Part shown: one piece after another, positions 1-9,116 of the stretch
Layout of the letters: every line of letters begins with the position of its first letter
Numbering within the stretch: the stretch's first letter is position 1
Assembly: GCF_027925305.1 (NCBI RefSeq)
Contig: NZ_BSDR01000001.1
Span: 1,391,001-1,455,000 of the forward strand
Length of the DNA stretch: 64,000 nucleotides
Source: Desulforhabdus amnigena
GTDB taxonomy: Bacteria; Desulfobacterota; Syntrophobacteria; Syntrophobacterales; Syntrophobacteraceae
Reading direction: 5' to 3'
Notes under the pieces: model-generated
Seen by the model: only the letters and a program-made list of their open reading frames with translations
What the model was told of the DNA's origin: nothing
Databases searched by the model: none
Made by a program: the position numbers and the translations under genes

Positions 1-879
1 GCCGCTGTTCTTGATCTGAATGCTGCCCCATGAGGTGAAGAGCATTCCGTTCCGTGCGTTGCGGGTGGGCATGACACAGTCAAACATGTCCACCCCCAGT
101 CGTACCCCTTCCACGAGATCTTCAGGAGTTCCTACGCCCATGAGGTAGCGGGGGTGGGATGCGGGGAGTCGTGGAGCCATGGTTTCCAGAACTTCGAGCA
201 TCTGTTCCTTGCTTTCCCCGACGGAGAGGCTCCCCAGAGCATATCCGTCAAAACCGATTTCCACGAGTTTTTCCAGGCAGGCTTCCCGTAGATCCATGAA
301 AACACTTCCTTGAACGATGCCAAAGAGAGCCTGATCCTCACGGGTGTGTGCATCCTTGCAGCGCCGGGCCCATCGGACCGTCCGCTCCATGGATTCCCGG
401 GCATATTCGTAGGCCACCGGATAAGTGGTACACTCATCGAAGCACATGGCGATGTCGGAACCGAGATGCATCTGGATCTCCATGGAGGTCTCGGGCCGGA
501 TCATGTGGCGGGAACCATCGATATGCGACTGAAACACAACCCCATCTTCTTCGATCTTGTTGATCCTGGCCAGGCTGAAAACCTGAAATCCGCCGCTGTC
601 CGTCAAAATGGAACCGTCCCAGCCCATGAAGGAGTGAAGACCGCCCAGGCGGCTCACCCGCTCCGATCCAGGCCTCAAATAGAGATGATAGGTATTCCCG
701 AGAATGATGCGGGCGCCGAGATCTTTCAGTTCATCGGGAGAAAGGCTTTTCACTGTTGCCTGGGTTCCCACGGGCATGAAGACAGGCGTCTCCACCGTAC
801 TGTGGCTTGTGACAAACCTTCCGCGCCGTGCTCCGGAAGAAGGGTCATGAGCAATGACTTCAAAGTCCACTGTTTGCAT
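1..879 (-). CDS. tgt: Queuine/preQ1 tRNA-guanine transglycosylase (partial, 3' end outside window)
   Basis: Exchanges guanine 34 of GUN-anticodon tRNAs for preQ1, the step before QueA in queuosine synthesis. The frame is open from the ATG at 879 to the window edge and gives 293 residues of an expected ~370. Visible family motifs are [12 protein letters not shown], containing the general-base Asp, and [17 protein letters not shown], containing the nucleophilic Asp. The C-terminal zinc-binding Cys/His cluster lies outside the window. An AGAGG Shine-Dalgarno immediately precedes the ATG, and the start MQTVDFEV is typical. It lies 76 nt downstream of queA on the same strand, so the two are likely co-transcribed. 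Confidence 0.95.
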   Translation of the reverse strand, partial: MQTVDFEVIAHDPSSGARRGRFVTSHSTVETPVFMPVGTQATVKSLSPDELKDLGARIILGNTYHLYLRPGSERVSRLGGLHSFMGWDGSILTDSGGFQVFSLARINKIEEDGVVFQSHIDGSRHMIRPETSMEIQMHLGSDIAMCFDECTTYPVAYEYARESMERTVRWARRCKDAHTREDQALFGIVQGSVFMDLREACLEKLVEIGFDGYALGSLSVGESKEQMLEVLETMAPRLPASHPRYLMGVGTPEDLVEGVRLGVDMFDCVMPTRNARNGMLFTSWGSIQIKNSG

Positions 880-955
880 CCTCTTTTGTAATCTTTCACC
901 ATCACTTGCATATCCGCGGATGAGCAGATGAGGCAGAAAGGATTCTCCGCCTGCC

Positions 956-2032
956 TCAAAGAATCAGCATGGCATCACCATAGCTGAAAAAACGATACCG
1001 GTTGTCGATGGCTTCGCCATAAGCCTTCAAAATCCTTTCCCGACCGGCGAAAGCCGAAACCAGGAGCAGAAGGGTCGACTGTGGCAGGTGGAAGTTGGTG
1101 ATCATGGCATCGACCATTTGAAACCGGTATCCCGGATAGATATAGTGGTTGCAGAGCCCGGAATAGGGGCGCAGGGCGCCGCATTTCAAGGCAACCCATT
1201 CCAGAGTGCGCACCACGGTGGTTCCAACAGCCACAACCCGACGCCCTTCCTTTCTGGCCTTGCCGATGCGTTCCGACGCCTTGGGGCTCACTTCCACGTA
1301 TTCAGAATGCATCTCATGATCCCGGATATCCTCCACGCGGATGGGAGCAAAAGTTCCATAGCCCACATGGAGCGTCACTCTGGCCTGTTCGATTCCGCCT
1401 TCCTTCAGTTCCTGCAGCATGGCATCGCTGAAATGAAGGCCGGCCGTCGGGGCCGCCACGGCTCCCGGACTGCTGGCATAAACCGTCTGATAAGAGGCTG
1501 AATCATTCACGGGAGCTATACCATCATCACGACGGATGTAGGGTGGAAGGGGCACCTCACCGATGCGGTCCAAAAGAGTCAGAAGAGGTTCGGAACTGAG
1601 AAAGCGCACCATCGCCTTGCCCTCATTCAACGGCGTAAGAACTTTTGCCCGCTCTCCACCCTCCAGCTCGATGACGCTACCCGGTTTGGTTCGCTTGGCC
1701 GCCTTGACAAGACATCTGTAGCCTTCCGCCTCTCCCCGCTCGGGAGACTTATAGGGATCAAGCACCAGCAATTCGACTCTTCCCCCTGTTTCCTTGTTTC
1801 CATGAAGCCTTGCCGGAACGACACGGGTGTCGTTGACGACAAGCAGGTCGCCCGGCCGCAAATAGCGGGAGACTTCGTTGAAACAGCGGTGTTCCACCAC
1901 GTCCCTGGAACGGTCCAGGACCAGAAGGCGTGAAGCTTCGCGGGTGCTTGACGGAACTTGGGCGATCAATTCTTCGGGCAGATTGTAGGAATAGTCCCGA
2001 AGATGATAGGCGATGCCGCCATTACCCCCCAT
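956..2032 (-). CDS. queA: S-adenosylmethionine:tRNA ribosyltransferase-isomerase QueA
   Basis: Transfers and isomerises the ribosyl group of SAM onto preQ1-modified tRNA to give epoxyqueuosine. The 358-residue length fits the family (about 340-360). Family motifs include LPEELIAQ near the N-terminus, [23 protein letters not shown] and [19 protein letters not shown] near the C-terminus. The ATG at 2032 follows a GGGGGAGA ribosome-binding site and lies inside the last codons of the upstream DUF2065 gene (11-nt overlap), which suggests translational coupling. tgt follows, so substrate-supplying and product-forming steps are adjacent. Confidence 0.96.
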   Translation of the reverse strand: MGGNGGIAYHLRDYSYNLPEELIAQVPSSTREASRLLVLDRSRDVVEHRCFNEVSRYLRPGDLLVVNDTRVVPARLHGNKETGGRVELLVLDPYKSPERGEAEGYRCLVKAAKRTKPGSVIELEGGERAKVLTPLNEGKAMVRFLSSEPLLTLLDRIGEVPLPPYIRRDDGIAPVNDSASYQTVYASSPGAVAAPTAGLHFSDAMLQELKEGGIEQARVTLHVGYGTFAPIRVEDIRDHEMHSEYVEVSPKASERIGKARKEGRRVVAVGTTVVRTLEWVALKCGALRPYSGLCNHYIYPGYRFQMVDAMITNFHLPQSTLLLLVSAFAGRERILKAYGEAIDNRYRFFSYGDAMLIL

Positions 2033-2222
2033 GGTGTCTCCCCCAATAGACCAGGAGAAGTCCCAGAACCATCATGGCTCCTCCCAGGATGCGAATGTGC
2101 CGGTTGGACATGGTACAGACCTTCAGCAGCCAGGCCTTCAAATGATCGGGAGAAGCAAAATAAGGCAGCCCCTCGAAGAAACAGATGAGTCCCGCAACGG
2201 TAAAAAAATAGCCCTCTGACAT
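2022..2222 (-). CDS. DUF2065 family small membrane protein
   Basis: A 66-residue protein with two hydrophobic segments (about residues 4-20 and 44-60). Its pattern, SEGYFFTVAGLICFFEGLPYFASP followed in family style by an R-x-x-G hairpin, matches the YjeT/DUF2065 family, whose function is unknown. The ATG at 2222 has a GGAGGG ribosome-binding site about 10 nt upstream; a longer in-frame reading to 2306 lacks one. The 3' end overlaps the start of queA by 11 nt. The family often sits beside housekeeping genes, so its place here does not imply a role in queuosine synthesis. Confidence 0.75.
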   Translation of the reverse strand: MSEGYFFTVAGLICFFEGLPYFASPDHLKAWLLKVCTMSNRHIRILGGAMMVLGLLLVYWGRHHGG

Positions 2223-2376
2223 CCCGTATTTTCCCTCCAATATTTTTTCCATGTATCCAGTGCTCAGATGGCCTAGCATATTTTTGTTTTGTTGCAAAGA
2301 GATCAATCAACGGCCGCATTTTATCGGGGCACGCTTATCGCCCTTACCCACAGTAATCTTTCGGCTCACGAGAAAC

Positions 2377-2405
2377 TTGCACCACCCGTAAGGGTGATAT
2401 ATAAC
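2377..2405 (+). promoter_or_regulatory. Sigma-70-type promoter for argS
   Basis: TTGCAC (2377-2382), a 17-nt spacer, then TATAAC (2400-2405), about 45 nt upstream of the argS ATG. A short inverted repeat (ACCC-GTAA-GGGT) lies within the spacer and could be an operator. Prediction only. Confidence 0.6.
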
Positions 2406-2449
2406 CGTGAGCAACTTGAAATAGATAATAGAAGGAGGAAACCCTACTC

Positions 2450-4132
2450 ATGACCATTGTTCGAAACCGGATCATCGAAATGCTTGCCGAGGCGATCTCC
2501 CCCCTGTTGGGTGCAGCCGAAGAGACCGCATCAACCGGTATAAGCATCGAATTGGATATTCCAAAAGCGTCTCAGCATGGGGATTACGCCACAAACGTCG
2601 CTCTGAGCCTGACGCGTCAGTTGAAACGCAACCCGAGGGAAATAGCGAACCAGATCGTCAATAATCTGAAAGACACGGACCAAATCATCCAAAAGATTGA
2701 CATCGCAGGGCCGGGCTTTATCAATATTTTTGTTCAGCCCCGCGCGTGGCATGCAGTCCTGAGAGAAATCTTCCGTGATCCCCAAACCTATGGACATCAG
2801 GATTTTGGGCGAGGCAAAAAGGTCCAGGTGGAGTTTGTGAGTGCCAATCCGACGGGGCCTCTCCATATCGGGCACGGACGCGGAGCCGCAACGGGAGACG
2901 TTCTGGCCCGCATTTTAAAAACATGCGGTTTCGAAGTGGAGCGGGAATATTACATCAACGACGCCGGCAACCAGATGAACACCCTTGGCCGAAGCCTCTA
3001 CTATCGCTATCAGGAGGTTATGGGTGAAACCATTGAGTTTCCCGAGGGACATTATCAGGGCGACTACATGCGCGATCTGGCCCGCGAGTTTGCAGAAGAG
3101 GTGGGCAGGAAATATCACTTGGCTCCACTGGATGAAGTTCTCCCGGTTTTTACCCGCTATGCAGGAGACCGTATTCTTTCAGGAATCAAGGAAGACCTGG
3201 AAATCTTCGGTGTCACTATTGACAAATGGTTCAGCGAACAGAGCCTCCACGACGAAGACGCCATTCGTACCACCATCGAAGAATTGGAGGCCCGTGGATA
3301 CATCTACGAAGAAGAAGGGGCCAAGTGGTTCCGGAGTACTGCTTTCGGAGACGAAAAAGACAGGGTCGTTATTCGCGCCAACGGCATCAGCACCTACTTT
3401 GCGGCGGATCTGGCCTATCACAAAAACAAGTTCAACCGCGGTTTCGATATCGTGGTCGACATTTGGGGCGCCGATCACCACGGTTATGTCGAAAGGATGC
3501 TTGCGGGAATCGAGGCCATGGGCCGTCAGCGGAGCGATCTCAAGATCATCCTCGTACAACTGGTCAACCTTCTGCGAGGTGGTGTGCCGGTAGCCATGTC
3601 TACAAGATCCGGAGAATTCGTCACGTTGCGCGAAGTCCTGGACGAAGTGGGAAAAGATGCATCGCGATTCATTTTTCTCACGCGCCGGTCCGACAGTCAG
3701 CTTGATTTCGACCTGGACGTAGCCAAAATGCAGAGCAACGACAACCCGGTCTATTACGTACAATACGCGCACGCGAGGCTTTGCAGTATTTTCGAAGTGG
3801 CCAGGGAACGTGGTATTATCGAGAAGGATTCACCGCAAGATATCTTCTGCAATCTGGATCGCCTCATGGAGCCTCAGGAGCTGGAACTCATGAAGCTTCT
3901 GGGTGAATATCCCGCGGTTCTGGCCAACTGTGCGAATGCGTTGCAGCCTCATTTCATACCCTACTATCTCCATGAACTGGTTTCGCTCTTTCACAGTTAC
4001 TACAATCGAAACCGCATTCTGGGAGAGGACATGGAACTGACCAAAGCCCGATTGTACCTGGCAGGAGCGGTACGCGAAGTCATACGAAATGCTTTGGAAC
4101 TCCTCGGAGTCGCCGCACCGCAGAAGATGTGA
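2450..4132 (+). CDS. argS: Arginyl-tRNA synthetase
   Basis: Charges tRNA-Arg with arginine. The 560-residue protein has the N-terminal additional domain of ArgRS (about residues 1-110), the class I signature in FVSANPTGPLHIGHGRG (HIGH motif, about residues 127-143), and a C-terminal DALR-type anticodon-binding domain ending LGVAAPQKM. As in many ArgRS, the KMSKS loop is degenerate (VAMSTRSGEFVTL). An AAGGAGG ribosome-binding site lies 9 nt before the ATG. A SPOR-domain gene follows after 28 nt. Confidence 0.97.
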   Translation: MTIVRNRIIEMLAEAISPLLGAAEETASTGISIELDIPKASQHGDYATNVALSLTRQLKRNPREIANQIVNNLKDTDQIIQKIDIAGPGFINIFVQPRAWHAVLREIFRDPQTYGHQDFGRGKKVQVEFVSANPTGPLHIGHGRGAATGDVLARILKTCGFEVEREYYINDAGNQMNTLGRSLYYRYQEVMGETIEFPEGHYQGDYMRDLAREFAEEVGRKYHLAPLDEVLPVFTRYAGDRILSGIKEDLEIFGVTIDKWFSEQSLHDEDAIRTTIEELEARGYIYEEEGAKWFRSTAFGDEKDRVVIRANGISTYFAADLAYHKNKFNRGFDIVVDIWGADHHGYVERMLAGIEAMGRQRSDLKIILVQLVNLLRGGVPVAMSTRSGEFVTLREVLDEVGKDASRFIFLTRRSDSQLDFDLDVAKMQSNDNPVYYVQYAHARLCSIFEVARERGIIEKDSPQDIFCNLDRLMEPQELELMKLLGEYPAVLANCANALQPHFIPYYLHELVSLFHSYYNRNRILGEDMELTKARLYLAGAVREVIRNALELLGVAAPQKM

Positions 4133-4160
4133 TGCACAGCTCCCACAGGAAATGTGATTC

Positions 4161-4946
4161 ATGGTTCAATCCAGACTGAAAGACAATCAATCATGGGAAA
4201 ACGGTGCTGAAAAGAAAGCCAGACGCTTTCGGTTTGAGCTGAGCTTCTCGCAGTTGGTTCTCTATTCCCTCGGGATGATTCTGACTCTCACGTGGATGTT
4301 CGTTTTCGGCATCCTCGTGGGAAGAGGACTCCCGCTGGTCGATAAGAAGGACGGCTCCTACCGGGCAGCCCTGCTTCGTTTTATGGGCTTGGGGCGCGAG
4401 GTGGTTCCTCCGCCTGAAAACGCCGCCGAAACATGGGAAAACCCGAGAAAAATGCTCGAATCACTGAGGTACTACCAGGACCTGGCCGACGGAGGAAAGC
4501 CCTCTTCTTCTTCGTCCAAAATACATAAAGACTCTCCCGACTCCAACAAATCGTCAGCCAGGGAGTCGGCTTCGGAAGCTACCGCCGCCAAGTCAAAACC
4601 TGATGTATCGGCACAAAATGCAGCGCAGGAAATTTCTACTACAAATGGCGAAAAGGCCGATTCTTCCAATGGGTTTCAGGAGACAAATCCAGCCGGTAGC
4701 ACGGGGGAGCATTTTACACTCCTCATTGCTTCCCTGCGTGAACCGGAAAACGCTCAGAGGTTGCTGGATCAACTCAAAGCCAAGGGGTATGATTCAAGAA
4801 TGGAAGCCCTTGATCTGAGCGACAGCGGCCGGTGGAATCGCGTGCTGGTGGGTTCCTTCGCCACCCGTGAAGAAGCACTGCGCTTTGCCACCGAATTCAA
4901 CCGCAAGGAACACATGGAAGGCCTGGTCATTCGCGAATCGAATTAA
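4161..4946 (+). CDS. Inner-membrane protein with C-terminal SPOR domain
   Basis: Likely a peptidoglycan-associated envelope protein. A single membrane segment (about residues 29-53) is followed by a low-complexity Ser/Ala/Lys-rich periplasmic linker and a C-terminal SPOR-type domain (about residues 184-261, HFTLLIASLREPENA to GLVIRESN). SPOR domains bind glycan strands lacking stem peptides at division sites, and the architecture resembles FtsN/DedD-type proteins. It lies 28 nt after argS and probably shares its transcript. No rho-independent terminator follows. Confidence 0.8.
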   Translation: MVQSRLKDNQSWENGAEKKARRFRFELSFSQLVLYSLGMILTLTWMFVFGILVGRGLPLVDKKDGSYRAALLRFMGLGREVVPPPENAAETWENPRKMLESLRYYQDLADGGKPSSSSSKIHKDSPDSNKSSARESASEATAAKSKPDVSAQNAAQEISTTNGEKADSSNGFQETNPAGSTGEHFTLLIASLREPENAQRLLDQLKAKGYDSRMEALDLSDSGRWNRVLVGSFATREEALRFATEFNRKEHMEGLVIRESN

Positions 4947-5054
4947 GCCGTGAGGACGGGGTTTTGTTCCACCTCGAATGCCGAATACCGGCACATGGTT
5001 CAAGCCGCAGATTTTCGCAGATTGAGAAACATTTTTATCTTGGGTGAAGTTTAT

Positions 5055-5190
5055 TTAGGGAGTCGGCGGATTCTAATATCCCGTTATTCACCACGGAGAC
5101 ACGGAGGGCACCGAGAGGATTTTGGAATTCTGATGGAATTCCTTCGCAATCTCTGTGCCTTCGTGGCGAATGGGGATTTCAAGAGAGACT
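5055..5190. repeat. Dispersed inverted-repeat element, family B copy 1
   Basis: Resembles positions 60507-60652 along its length: both start TTAGGGAGT, continue GGCGGATTC and CACCACGGAGACACGGAGG, and end near GGGGATTTCAAGAG. The two ends are imperfect inverted repeats (CACCACGGAGACAC against the complement of its right arm). The right end stops where the IS630-type element begins. Confidence 0.7.
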
Positions 5191-5209
5191 TAGTACCCCA
5201 ACGCACTAA

Positions 5210-6346
5210 TTACGCGGCCATTTGCACGGATTTTGGAGCGAACTTGGCCACGAGCTTTGTTTTCGTATAGGTCCACTTTATGGGTTTTGGATGTCTGTTG
5301 AGCTCATCAAAGTAACCCATAAGCATTTGTGAAAGCTCCTTTTTGTCGTTGAAGTCGTTGGGAGTGAGTACATCCCTTGTAACCTTACTGAAGATGATCT
5401 CAACCTGATCGAGCCAACTGGCATATGTGGGAAGCCAGTAGATACGAACATTAAAAGAAAGGTTGAGAGAAGCAATCCATTTGCCCAGTTGTTTGGGTGC
5501 ATGCGTAGAGCCATTGTCCAGAATGAGATCAATAACCTTGAATCCCTTGACAATGGCTGAAGAAAAGAAACTCAGAAGAAAGGTTTTGAACTCCGCGAAG
5601 CGCTTGCGAGCGAAGGTACGGGCGAAGGTGATTCCATTGGCGACGATAAGAGCACAAAACAGCTGTAATGCTCCCATCCGTTTGTATCGGGATGCCACGT
5701 GAACGGGGTGTTCGGCTATGGCGGGTTTGGTCTCGTGAAGAGGTCTTCTTGCTTGAATGGAGGTCTTCTCATCGATACAAACGGAAGCTTCACCCTGCTG
5801 GAACAACTGGGGAGCGTTCTCATAGAGATCCAGGACTGGAGACGCTTTCTCAACGAATTTTGGATCAGGAGATTTTTGCCATAGATGATATTGCCAGGGT
5901 TTGATCTTGTCCTGTTTCAGCCAAAGACGAATAGTGCTCGGGGCAATGTGGCTGACGATTCCTTTTTCTTTGGCGACTTGACAAAGCTTCTCTCCAGACC
6001 AGCGTTGCCATGGCTTGCCATGATCACACGGTTTCGAACAGGCCAACAAGGTGATCTGAGCCCTCACGGCAGAAGGATGCTTTCTTGGGGCTCCGGGTCG
6101 GGGGTGGTTTTTGAGGCTACCTTCATTGACCCATCTGTTGCGGAACTTCTTAACGGTGGATGGCCTGCATCCGACTTCATCAGCGATCTGCCGGATGCTC
6201 CATTCCGGGTGCTCATGCGATAGGAGGAGGATACGAGCCCTTACAACCTCCGCATAGGGTTTTGTGTAGCTCACTCTCAGATGTTTCAATACTTTCCGTT
6301 TCTCTGGAGGAATGTAGATGCAGTATTTGTGTTGAGGTCCAGGCAT
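5210..6346 (-). CDS. IS630-family transposase
   Basis: A 378-residue DDE transposase. The N-terminal helix-turn-helix region contains SIRQIADEVGCRPSTVKKF (about residues 50-70). The catalytic core shows CIDEKT (first Asp, about residue 190), LILDNGSTHAPKQL (second Asp, about residue 275) and WLDQVEIIFSKV (third acidic residue, about residue 315). The frame is complete, so the protein may be functional. The inserted IS5-type element lies only 60 bp upstream of the start and separates the gene from its outer terminal repeat. This could change expression and should impair excision of a simple element. Confidence 0.93.
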   Translation of the reverse strand: MPGPQHKYCIYIPPEKRKVLKHLRVSYTKPYAEVVRARILLLSHEHPEWSIRQIADEVGCRPSTVKKFRNRWVNEGSLKNHPRPGAPRKHPSAVRAQITLLACSKPCDHGKPWQRWSGEKLCQVAKEKGIVSHIAPSTIRLWLKQDKIKPWQYHLWQKSPDPKFVEKASPVLDLYENAPQLFQQGEASVCIDEKTSIQARRPLHETKPAIAEHPVHVASRYKRMGALQLFCALIVANGITFARTFARKRFAEFKTFLLSFFSSAIVKGFKVIDLILDNGSTHAPKQLGKWIASLNLSFNVRIYWLPTYASWLDQVEIIFSKVTRDVLTPNDFNDKKELSQMLMGYFDELNRHPKPIKWTYTKTKLVAKFAPKSVQMAA

Positions 6347-6408
6347 GGTTGTACTCCTCTCCTGTTTGTTGCCTTCTTATTTAATTTTAACATGCCTGGA
6401 ACCTCTTA

Positions 6409-7217
6409 GGTTCTGTTGACATTTGGGTTCTAATTAATAGATGTCAACAGCACTACTACAAGATGAAACATGGTTGAAGATCCTCCAATTCCTTCGCTCC
6501 TGTGTGGATGTTTACGTAGGAGAAGAAGGTGATTGCCGTCTTTTCATTGAGGCACTCCTTTGGATTACACGAAGTGGTGCTCAGTGGAGACTGCTCCCGG
6601 AGAAATTCGGTAACTGGAACAGTGTCTATAAACGATTCGCCCGCTGGTGTAACAAGGGTATCTTCTCCAGAATGCACGAGCACTTCATAGATGATCCCGA
6701 TATGGAGAACTTCATGTTTGACAGCACCATTGTTCGTGCCCATCCCTGTGCTGCCGGAGCCCTCAAAAGATCCGGTGGACAAGAGACACAGGCTCTCGGG
6801 CGCAGCCGAGGAGGTTTTTCCACCAAGATCCACGTAGCGGTAGATGGCTTGGGAAATCCCCTGAGGTTCATTCTCACTCCCGGTCAGAAGAGTGACATCG
6901 AACAGGGACCGGCTCTTATCGAGGGCTTCACCTTCGCTCATGCACTGGGAGACAAGGGCTATGATTCGGATGCCTTCGTCCAGGCGATCACCCAATCTGG
7001 AGCTACTGCTGTGATTCCACCCCGGTCCAATCGCAAAGAGCCCCGCGAATACGACCAATGCCGCTACCGCGAACGACATCTGATCGAGTGCTTTATGAGC
7101 AAGATCAAACATTTCAGACGCATTTTCTCCAGATTCGACAAGCTCGACAGAAGCTTCTTGGGCTTTCTTGGCTTTGTCGCAGCTCTCATCTGGTTGAGGT
7201 GAAATGTCAACAGAACC
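6409..7217 (+). mobile_element. IS5-family insertion sequence inserted in the IS630 element
   Basis: An 809-bp element with perfect 16-bp terminal inverted repeats GGTTCTGTTGACATTT, flanked by TA duplications at 6407-6408 and 7218-7219. It holds a single intact transposase gene. Rejoining the flanks restores the outer end of the IS630 element, so this was a later insertion. Confidence 0.88.
6441..7202 (+). CDS. IS5-family transposase (IS427/IS1031-like)
   Basis: A single uninterrupted 253-residue DDE transposase. The N-terminal DUF4096-like domain includes [19 protein letters not shown] (about residues 34-53). Catalytic motifs are [10 protein letters not shown] (first Asp), GDKGYDSD (second Asp) and [16 protein letters not shown] (Glu in the third motif). 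Related elements often split the transposase into two frames; this one is continuous. The stop lies 15 bp inside the right terminal repeat. Confidence 0.93.
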   Translation: MSTALLQDETWLKILQFLRSCVDVYVGEEGDCRLFIEALLWITRSGAQWRLLPEKFGNWNSVYKRFARWCNKGIFSRMHEHFIDDPDMENFMFDSTIVRAHPCAAGALKRSGGQETQALGRSRGGFSTKIHVAVDGLGNPLRFILTPGQKSDIEQGPALIEGFTFAHALGDKGYDSDAFVQAITQSGATAVIPPRSNRKEPREYDQCRYRERHLIECFMSKIKHFRRIFSRFDKLDRSFLGFLGFVAALIWLR

Positions 7218-7263
7218 TAGGGTTGAACAAATCTGGTTGCGTAATTATCGCGCTGGAGTACTT

Positions 7264-7379
7264 AGAGCCTATCCGAAAACCTACCTCGGCAGCGGGCCCC
7301 CCCCTTTAATTCCCCCCTCGAGGGGGGGAATTAAAGGGGGGGTCGCAAAGTCCACAGGTGGTTTCTGGATAGGTTCTTA
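7264..7379. repeat. Dispersed palindromic element, family A copy 1
   Basis: A MITE-like element with ends AGAGCCTATCC and, on the complement, AGAACCTATCC. It is centred on a long near-perfect palindrome, a C-run/TTTAATT/C-run arm, then TCGA, then the complementary arm (about 7296-7342). It shares the GTCCACAGGTGGTTTCTGGATAGG segment (in parts) with the copy at 11079-11190. It directly abuts the right end of the IS630 element. Confidence 0.75.
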
Positions 7380-7382
7380 CTC

Positions 7383-7817
7383 CCTTTAGTCTGTACAATT
7401 AGTCTGTACAATCTGCATGATCTGTGGATCAATTTAGCCCGTTTTTCTCCCCTTCGGTTCAAGCTAATCCTATGAAATTCAATTCCTTGAGAGTAAAATT
7501 TATTTATAGGCTTTAAAATTGAGGTTGTTGAGGTTAGTATTTTACAAACGTTGTCATGTTGGTAAGCAGAGCAGTGTAAAGAGATGTGATCTGTGGCCGT
7601 TTCGAGCCATTGCGGTGTCTGGAAGACACCCATGGAAAGGTGGGGGGCATTTTCATTTGACTCCAGTAAAGGCCGATGGTAGCGTTACAAGGCAATAGGT
7701 ATATACGTTAAGGCGCTTCAGGCAGCCTGCTTTCAGTGAGACAGAACTGAGTGTTTCAGGCAATGACCGTAAGGTCCACCCAATAACTTTATTCGTTCTA
7801 CTTGCGAATCGGGAGCC
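7383..7817. other. Non-coding stretch without recognised gene
   Basis: About 435 bp, mildly AT-rich. It contains a 13-bp direct repeat (TAGTCTGTACAAT twice, near 7388-7413), but I see no convincing reading frame, RNA gene or terminator. It presumably holds the promoter of the membrane protein that starts at 7818. Confidence 0.5.
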
Positions 7818-8627
7818 ATGTCACAGAAATTACGTCTTCAAGACCTTTTTGAGGGAACGCGTTATCAAAAGATCGTCCTGACCATAAGCGTTTTGGCATT
7901 CCTTGTTTTGGAATTGCTCATTTATATGGCCTCAGCCAGCCAGGCAGGACAAAAATCCCGTGTGATCATCACAGACACCGCCGGCAAGAAAGTCTATGAA
8001 ACAGCCGGCACGGCCCTTACCAGTTACGAAAAACTGGTTTTCGAAAACAACTTTGGTTCCCTGGCCAATTACCAGGTCAACCTGGAGACAGAGGCCTTGC
8101 CCTTTCCATTCCGCGCCTGGGTTTCCGCTGCCGTGGGCATTCCTGTGGGGTTGATCCTCCTGGTTTCCTTTCTGGTGCGTGTTTATTTGTCCCTGTTGTA
8201 CGGCGAGGAAAAAGAAAAACCGGACCCATCCAGTGAGGGGGCAGGGGATCTCAAGAAGAACCGGTTTGGATCCGTCCTCCATTCATTTCAATCCTTTCAT
8301 GGAATTTCCATTTTTCACCTGGGATTCCTGGTCGTCCTGGGAGTTCTTCTTCTTTGGATGGTTCCCAATTTCCTGGGAGATTTCGCAAAAGTTACGATCA
8401 CAGCCATACGGGAATACAAATGGTTCTTTCTCGGCAGTTCCATTTTTTTGGCTCTGATCATCACATGGATCATTTACCTGCGTTACAAGTTGTCCAAGCA
8501 GATGTTGGAAAATCAACTGCATCTCGAAAAGTATCGAGTAGAACAGCAGCTTCTCATGCAGCGTGAAACGCCGCCTCTGTTGCCCAGTCAAATGAACCAA
8601 ATGAATGAGATTCAAGACCCCAGGTAA
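7818..8627 (+). CDS. Unrecognised membrane protein with four predicted membrane segments
   Basis: No family recognised. Of 269 residues, hydrophobic segments lie at about 19-37, 103-126, 166-186 and 202-220, with a roughly 65-residue soluble loop between the first two. The C-terminal tail (about 222-269) is rich in Gln, Glu, Leu and Met and looks helical, possibly a coiled coil. The lysine-rich N-terminus and charged loop after segment 2 suggest both termini are cytoplasmic. A second small membrane protein follows after 30 nt, so they are probably co-expressed and may interact. Confidence 0.75.
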   Translation: MSQKLRLQDLFEGTRYQKIVLTISVLAFLVLELLIYMASASQAGQKSRVIITDTAGKKVYETAGTALTSYEKLVFENNFGSLANYQVNLETEALPFPFRAWVSAAVGIPVGLILLVSFLVRVYLSLLYGEEKEKPDPSSEGAGDLKKNRFGSVLHSFQSFHGISIFHLGFLVVLGVLLLWMVPNFLGDFAKVTITAIREYKWFFLGSSIFLALIITWIIYLRYKLSKQMLENQLHLEKYRVEQQLLMQRETPPLLPSQMNQMNEIQDPR

Positions 8628-8657
8628 ATTCGCCCGTCGGGAGAGGAAATACTGCAT

Positions 8658-9116
8658 ATGTGGTTCCGTCGTTTGTTTAAAGGTCGTCAGAAACCCGTGG
8701 AGGAAAGCGGAAATGTGGCTCAGCAAGATCCGCGGGAAGCAGAACAAAAAACCATCAATCAGGGCATCTACTATCTCTACCTGATTATCGGGGCACAGGT
8801 TCTTTTCGTACTGGGACTTGTTGCGGTGATCACCGCATTCGGAACGGTGATCATGACTCCCATGTGGGTTTACCTGGGAACTCTGGGGCTGGGGGTAGCC
8901 GGTATTGTTTATGTTTATCGCAAAGCAAAGCAGAAGTTCCTGAAGTTCAAGGAAGCATTCAGGAATGTGAATCTCTCCAACAGCAATTACGAAATCAGTT
9001 TCATGGGGGGGGTCTTCACCATGCGGGTGGAACAAAACGAACGCCCTCTTCTGGAAGCTCCCCCCAGTTCACCGGTTCTGGAGGCGGAAACGATCGAACC
9101 GCCATCGGCCCATTAG
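8658..9116 (+). CDS. Unrecognised small membrane protein with two membrane segments
   Basis: No family recognised. This 152-residue protein has a basic N-terminus (MWFRRLFKGRQK) and two hydrophobic segments at about 38-62 and 67-87. A Lys-rich amphipathic stretch follows (YRKAKQKFLKFKEAF), then a Pro/Glu-rich C-terminal tail. It follows the four-segment membrane protein after 30 nt. Its stop codon overlaps the nadB stop on the opposite strand, so the two transcripts converge without a spacer or an obvious terminator. Confidence 0.75.
   Translation: MWFRRLFKGRQKPVEESGNVAQQDPREAEQKTINQGIYYLYLIIGAQVLFVLGLVAVITAFGTVIMTPMWVYLGTLGLGVAGIVYVYRKAKQKFLKFKEAFRNVNLSNSNYEISFMGGVFTMRVEQNERPLLEAPPSSPVLEAETIEPPSAH

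Larger units (their letters stand above)
5192..7262 (-). mobile_element. IS630-family insertion sequence, interrupted by an IS5-type element
   Basis: Terminal inverted repeats are visible only when the inner element is ignored. The left end reads AGTACCCCAACGC then AATTACGC (from 5192). The complement of the right end reads AGTACTCCAGCGC then AATTACGC (from 7262). Without the 809-bp insert and its 2-bp target duplication, the element is about 1.26 kb, a normal IS630 size. The transposase gene is intact. A TA lies near both ends, as expected for IS630 targets, but the exact duplication is unclear. Confidence 0.75.

Noticed and set aside
310-891. A 193-codon plus-strand frame at the left edge
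   Set aside because: It lies antisense to tgt, whose minus-strand frame carries all the family motifs; the plus frame resembles nothing.
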